8,439 bases of DNA from Salinibacterium sp. (GTDB taxonomy: Bacteria > Actinomycetota > Actinomycetes > Actinomycetales > Microbacteriaceae): NCBI GenBank assembly GCA_004297555.1, contig SCSV01000265.1:1-8439 (forward strand). Direction: 5' to 3'. A model generated the notes under the pieces. That model was given only the letters and a program-made list of their open reading frames with translations. It was not told the DNA's origin and searched no databases. This document shows, piece by piece, positions 6,590-8,439 of the stretch (positions are counted from its first letter, which is position 1; every line of letters starts with the position of its first letter). The position numbers were made by a program, and so were the translations under genes.

Positions 6590-6606
6590 GGCGGGCTCAG
6601 CCCGCC
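6590..6606 (-). other. hairpin enclosing the DUF4287 stop codon
   Basis: GGCGGGC and GCCCGCC form a perfect 7-bp stem whose three-base loop is exactly the TGA stop of the minus-strand gene (TCA on the plus strand, 6597-6599). The left arm as read on that strand encodes the last residues of the protein. Confidence 0.5.
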
Positions 6607-6845
6607 AGCTTCGCCTTCACATACGCGACGATCGCGTTCGCGTGGCCGTGACCCATGGCGTACTCCGACTTGAGCCACTCGACCACTTCCATGTGGCGGT
6701 GCTCGTCGAGCCGGTCGGCCACGAGGTCGAGCCAGTCTTGGATCGGGCGACCGTAGCTCTTCTCGATGCTCGGAAAATAGGATGCCGGGCCCTTGAACTT
6801 CCCATCCGCTGGTAATGTCGGCGCGGGTACCCGGTGTGGCGACAT
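6597..6845 (-). CDS. DUF4287 family small protein
   Basis: An 82-residue protein with the DUF4287 pattern: KGPASYFPSIEKSYGRPIQDWLDL (18-41), then LDEHRHMEVVEWLKSEYAMGHGHANAIVAYVKAK (46-79). The family function is unknown to me. No signal peptide or membrane segment is seen, so it is probably a small cytosolic helical protein. Two Met codons compete, at 6854 and 6845. I prefer 6845 because TACCAT, a TANNNT -10, ends 7 nt before it and no Shine-Dalgarno exists, which suits a leaderless message; starting at 6854 would add only three residues (MVR). The first ~16 residues are Pro-rich and outside the family core. The gene converges on rpsA and diverges from coaE. Confidence 0.85.
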   Translation of the reverse strand: MSPHRVPAPTLPADGKFKGPASYFPSIEKSYGRPIQDWLDLVADRLDEHRHMEVVEWLKSEYAMGHGHANAIVAYVKAKLAG

Positions 6846-6852
6846 GCGAACC

Positions 6853-6858
6853 ATGGTA
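6853..6858 (-). promoter_or_regulatory. -10 element of the DUF4287 gene (leaderless)
   Basis: TACCAT on the minus strand, followed by 7 nt and the ATG at 6845. It is the same hexamer as the coaE -10 candidate. No convincing -35 is seen. Confidence 0.35.
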
Positions 6859-6897
6859 GAGCCGGGGGCCAGCGCCCGCCACCAACCGACCCCCAGT

Positions 6898-6903
6898 TAC
6901 CAT
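6898..6903 (+). promoter_or_regulatory. -10 element of coaE (leaderless)
   Basis: TACCAT followed by exactly 6 nt and the coaE ATG, the spacing expected when transcription starts at the A of the start codon. There is no purine-rich ribosome binding site upstream. A clear -35 is lacking. Confidence 0.45.
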
Positions 6904-6909
6904 TGCCCC

Positions 6910-7551
6910 ATGTACCTGATCGGGCTCACGGGAGGCATCGCGTCCGGTAAGTCCGTGGTCGCTGCACGCCTCGCCGAACTGGGCGCCGTGCACGTGGATG
7001 CCGATGTGCTCGCCCGCGAAGTCGTCGCGCCGGGCACCCGCGGGCTCGGCCGCATAGTCGAGGAATTCGGGCCGGGCGTCCTGGCGGCGGACGGTTCGCT
7101 CGAACGCGGCGCCCTGGGCGACATCATCTTCCCGAGCCCCGACCGGCGGGCGGCCTTGAACCACATCGTGCATCCGGAGGTCTGGCGGCGCGCACAAGAA
7201 CTGTTCGACGAGGCCCGCAAGAACGACGAGAACGCGATCATCGTTTACGACGTGCCGCTCCTCGTCGAGGCATCCGCCGATCGCCCGATGGGGTTCGACC
7301 TGATCGTCGTCGTGCACGCGAGCGTGGAGACGCGCGTCCGCAGACTCGTCGAACTGCGCGGAATGACGCGCGAAGAGGCATCCCATCGCATCAACTCGCA
7401 GGCGAGCGACGCAGAGCGCCTCGCGGTCGCCGATGTCGTCATCGACAGCGACGGCACCCTCGAACAAACAATCCGGCAGACGGATGCTCTTTGGCAGCAA
7501 GTCACCGCGAACAGCGGCACCGCGAAGAACAGTGTCAGCCGCGATACCTAA
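6910..7551 (+). CDS. coaE: dephospho-CoA kinase
   Basis: CoaE phosphorylates the 3'-hydroxyl of dephospho-CoA with ATP, the last step of coenzyme A synthesis, in the cytosol. The 213 residues show the P-loop GLTGGIASGKS (5-15), the DAD motif after the first helix (30-32), HP at 88-89, DVPLLVE (114-120), the lid-type segment RVRRLVELRGMTREEASHRINSQ (142-164) and ADVVIDSDG (174-182), all in family order. The length is that of a single-domain enzyme; the GrpB-like extension of the M. tuberculosis protein is absent. ATG 6910 places MYLIGLTGG at the usual family start; upstream in-frame ATGs (6793 and others) would run into the divergent DUF4287 gene. The message looks leaderless. The stop TAA overlaps the probable uvrB -10, and uvrB follows after 9 nt. 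Confidence 0.97.
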   Translation: MYLIGLTGGIASGKSVVAARLAELGAVHVDADVLAREVVAPGTRGLGRIVEEFGPGVLAADGSLERGALGDIIFPSPDRRAALNHIVHPEVWRRAQELFDEARKNDENAIIVYDVPLLVEASADRPMGFDLIVVVHASVETRVRRLVELRGMTREEASHRINSQASDAERLAVADVVIDSDGTLEQTIRQTDALWQQVTANSGTAKNSVSRDT

Positions 7552-7554
7552 GCT
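7549..7554 (+). promoter_or_regulatory. -10 element of uvrB, overlapping the coaE stop
   Basis: TAAGCT begins with the coaE TAA stop codon and is followed by 6 nt and the uvrB ATG. The same hexamer is in the rpsA promoter candidate. No good -35 and no complete LexA box are seen, so cotranscription with coaE is also possible. Confidence 0.4.
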
Positions 7555-7560
7555 GTAGGC

Positions 7561-8439
7561 ATGCAGCCCACCCGCGCTGTGCACCGCTTTGAGGTGATCA
7601 GCGACTACGTTCCGAGCGGCGATCAACCTCAGGCGATCGCCGAGCTCGCCCAGCGCATCAACGCCGGCGAGACCGATGTCGTGCTGCTGGGTGCTACCGG
7701 AACCGGCAAGTCGGCGACGACCGCCTGGCTCATCGAGCAAGTGCAGCGGCCGACGCTCGTGCTCTCGCACAACAAGACCCTCGCCGCCCAGCTGGCGAAC
7801 GAGTTCCGCGAACTCATGCCCAACAACGCGGTCGAGTACTTCGTCTCGTACTACGACTACTACCAGCCCGAGGCCTACGTTCCGCAGACCGATACGTTCA
7901 TCGAGAAGGACTCTTCGATCAACGCCGAGGTCGAGCGTCTGCGCCACTCGACGACCAACGCCCTGCTGAGCCGGCGCGACGTGGTCGTCGTATCCACCGT
8001 CTCCTGCATTTACGGGCTCGGCTCCTCCGAGTCGTACCTCGAAGCGATGGTCGGCCTCAGCGTCGGCATGAAGATCGACCGGGAGACGCTCATCCGCCGC
8101 TTCGTGTCGATGCAGTACCAGCGCAATGACGTGGATTTCTCGCGCGGCAACTTCCGGGTGCGGGGCGACACGATCGAGATCATCCCGATGTACGAGGAAC
8201 TCGCGATCCGCATCGAGATGTTCGGCGACGAGATCGAGGCGCTCTACGCGCTGCACCCGCTCACCGGCGATGTGGTGCGGTCGATGGAGTCGATAGCGAT
8301 CTTCCCCGGCTCGCACTACACAGCGAGCCCCGCAACCATCCAGAGAGCGATCGGCACGATCAAGATCGAACTCGAGGAGCGACTCGCGGAGCTGGAGCGC
8401 CAGGGCAAGCTGCTCGAAGCGCAGCGCCTGCGCATGCGC
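7561..8439 (+). CDS. uvrB: excinuclease ABC subunit B, N-terminal part (3'-truncated by window edge)
   Basis: UvrB is the damage-verifying helicase-like subunit of the UvrABC nucleotide excision repair complex: it receives damaged DNA from UvrA and recruits UvrC. The 293 visible residues include the N-terminal FEVISDYVPSGDQPQAI (10-26), the Walker A motif GATGTGKS (44-51), SHNKTLAAQLANEF (69-82), and the tyrosine-rich beta-hairpin YYDYYQPEAYVPQTDTFIEK (97-116), which clamps one DNA strand. Then come RRDVVVVSTVSCIYGLG (138-154) and the UvrA-interacting region around 155-250. The frame is open to the last base; the remaining helicase motifs and the C-terminal UVR domain lie outside. ATG 7561 matches the family start and has a -10 like element 6 nt before it but no clear Shine-Dalgarno, so the mRNA may be leaderless. 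Polymerase I, encoded at the other end of the window, fills the gaps made by this pathway. Confidence 0.97.
   Translation, partial: MQPTRAVHRFEVISDYVPSGDQPQAIAELAQRINAGETDVVLLGATGTGKSATTAWLIEQVQRPTLVLSHNKTLAAQLANEFRELMPNNAVEYFVSYYDYYQPEAYVPQTDTFIEKDSSINAEVERLRHSTTNALLSRRDVVVVSTVSCIYGLGSSESYLEAMVGLSVGMKIDRETLIRRFVSMQYQRNDVDFSRGNFRVRGDTIEIIPMYEELAIRIEMFGDEIEALYALHPLTGDVVRSMESIAIFPGSHYTASPATIQRAIGTIKIELEERLAELERQGKLLEAQRLRMR

Noticed and set aside
6793..6909. Upstream start for coaE at 6793
   Set aside because: It would overlap the divergent DUF4287 gene and add 39 unrelated residues before MYLIGLTGG.
7459..7475. LexA/SOS box upstream of uvrB
   Set aside because: TCGAAC is present at about 7459 but the second half-site GTTCGA is not; it lies inside coaE, about 100 bp from the uvrB start.
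6577..8316. 579-residue open frame on the minus strand opposite coaE and uvrB
   Set aside because: It lies antisense to two unmistakable genes with complete family motifs, is rich in His/Arg/Asp/Val as expected for a shadow frame of GC-rich codons, and contains no recognisable domain.
1..8439. Mobile elements, CRISPR, tRNA, rRNA, riboswitch
   Set aside because: No transposase or integrase motifs, terminal inverted repeats, spaced direct repeats or cloverleaf sequences were seen on either strand.

Overview
The window looks like a chromosomal housekeeping segment from a high-GC actinobacterium, most likely of the Microbacteriaceae type. The base composition is strongly GC-rich. The PolA fragment has the actinobacterial O-helix with Tyr in place of Phe. 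The S1 protein has the actinobacterial four-domain form with a YGM...QGNY.YP.GFDP.TNEW tail. The order polA - rpsA - coaE - uvrB is a known actinobacterial arrangement, also seen in Mycobacterium tuberculosis. I see no phage, insertion sequence, CRISPR array, tRNA or rRNA.

Layout: (1) 1-1363, the 3' part of polA on the plus strand. (2) 1433-2200, a convergent minus-strand gene for an unassigned lipoprotein. (3) 2284-4896, a tightly overlapped plus-strand operon: an HPr (ptsH), a DUF885 metallopeptidase-like protein starting at a GTG that overlaps the ptsH stop by one base, a DUF4166 protein joined by an ATGA overlap, and then by a GTGA overlap a 16-codon stub. The stub reads as the Rossmann N-terminus of an NAD-binding epimerase and ends at a TAG. 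(4) 4897-5035, the rpsA control region, with a promoter candidate and two potential leader hairpins. (5) 5036-6505, rpsA. (6) 6506-6596, a convergent spacer with strong hairpins. (7) 6597-6845, a small minus-strand DUF4287 gene. (8) 6910-7551 coaE, and 7561 to the window end the 5' part of uvrB.

The core genes serve DNA repair and replication (polA, uvrB), translation initiation (rpsA) and coenzyme A synthesis (coaE). They have no obvious shared pathway, and their proximity is conserved synteny. The HPr-DUF885-DUF4166 operon sits between polA and rpsA as an accessory block and appears to have lost its last gene.

No wholly new system is evident. The points most worth a second look are the decapitated epimerase stub at the rpsA border, the foldable rpsA leader, three genes that look leaderless (a TANNNT -10 placed 6-7 nt before the ATG, no Shine-Dalgarno), the hairpin cluster between rpsA and the DUF4287 gene, and a clear excess of the hexamer GGATGC/GCATCC on both strands. 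All functional calls rest on motif recognition by eye; no database search was run.
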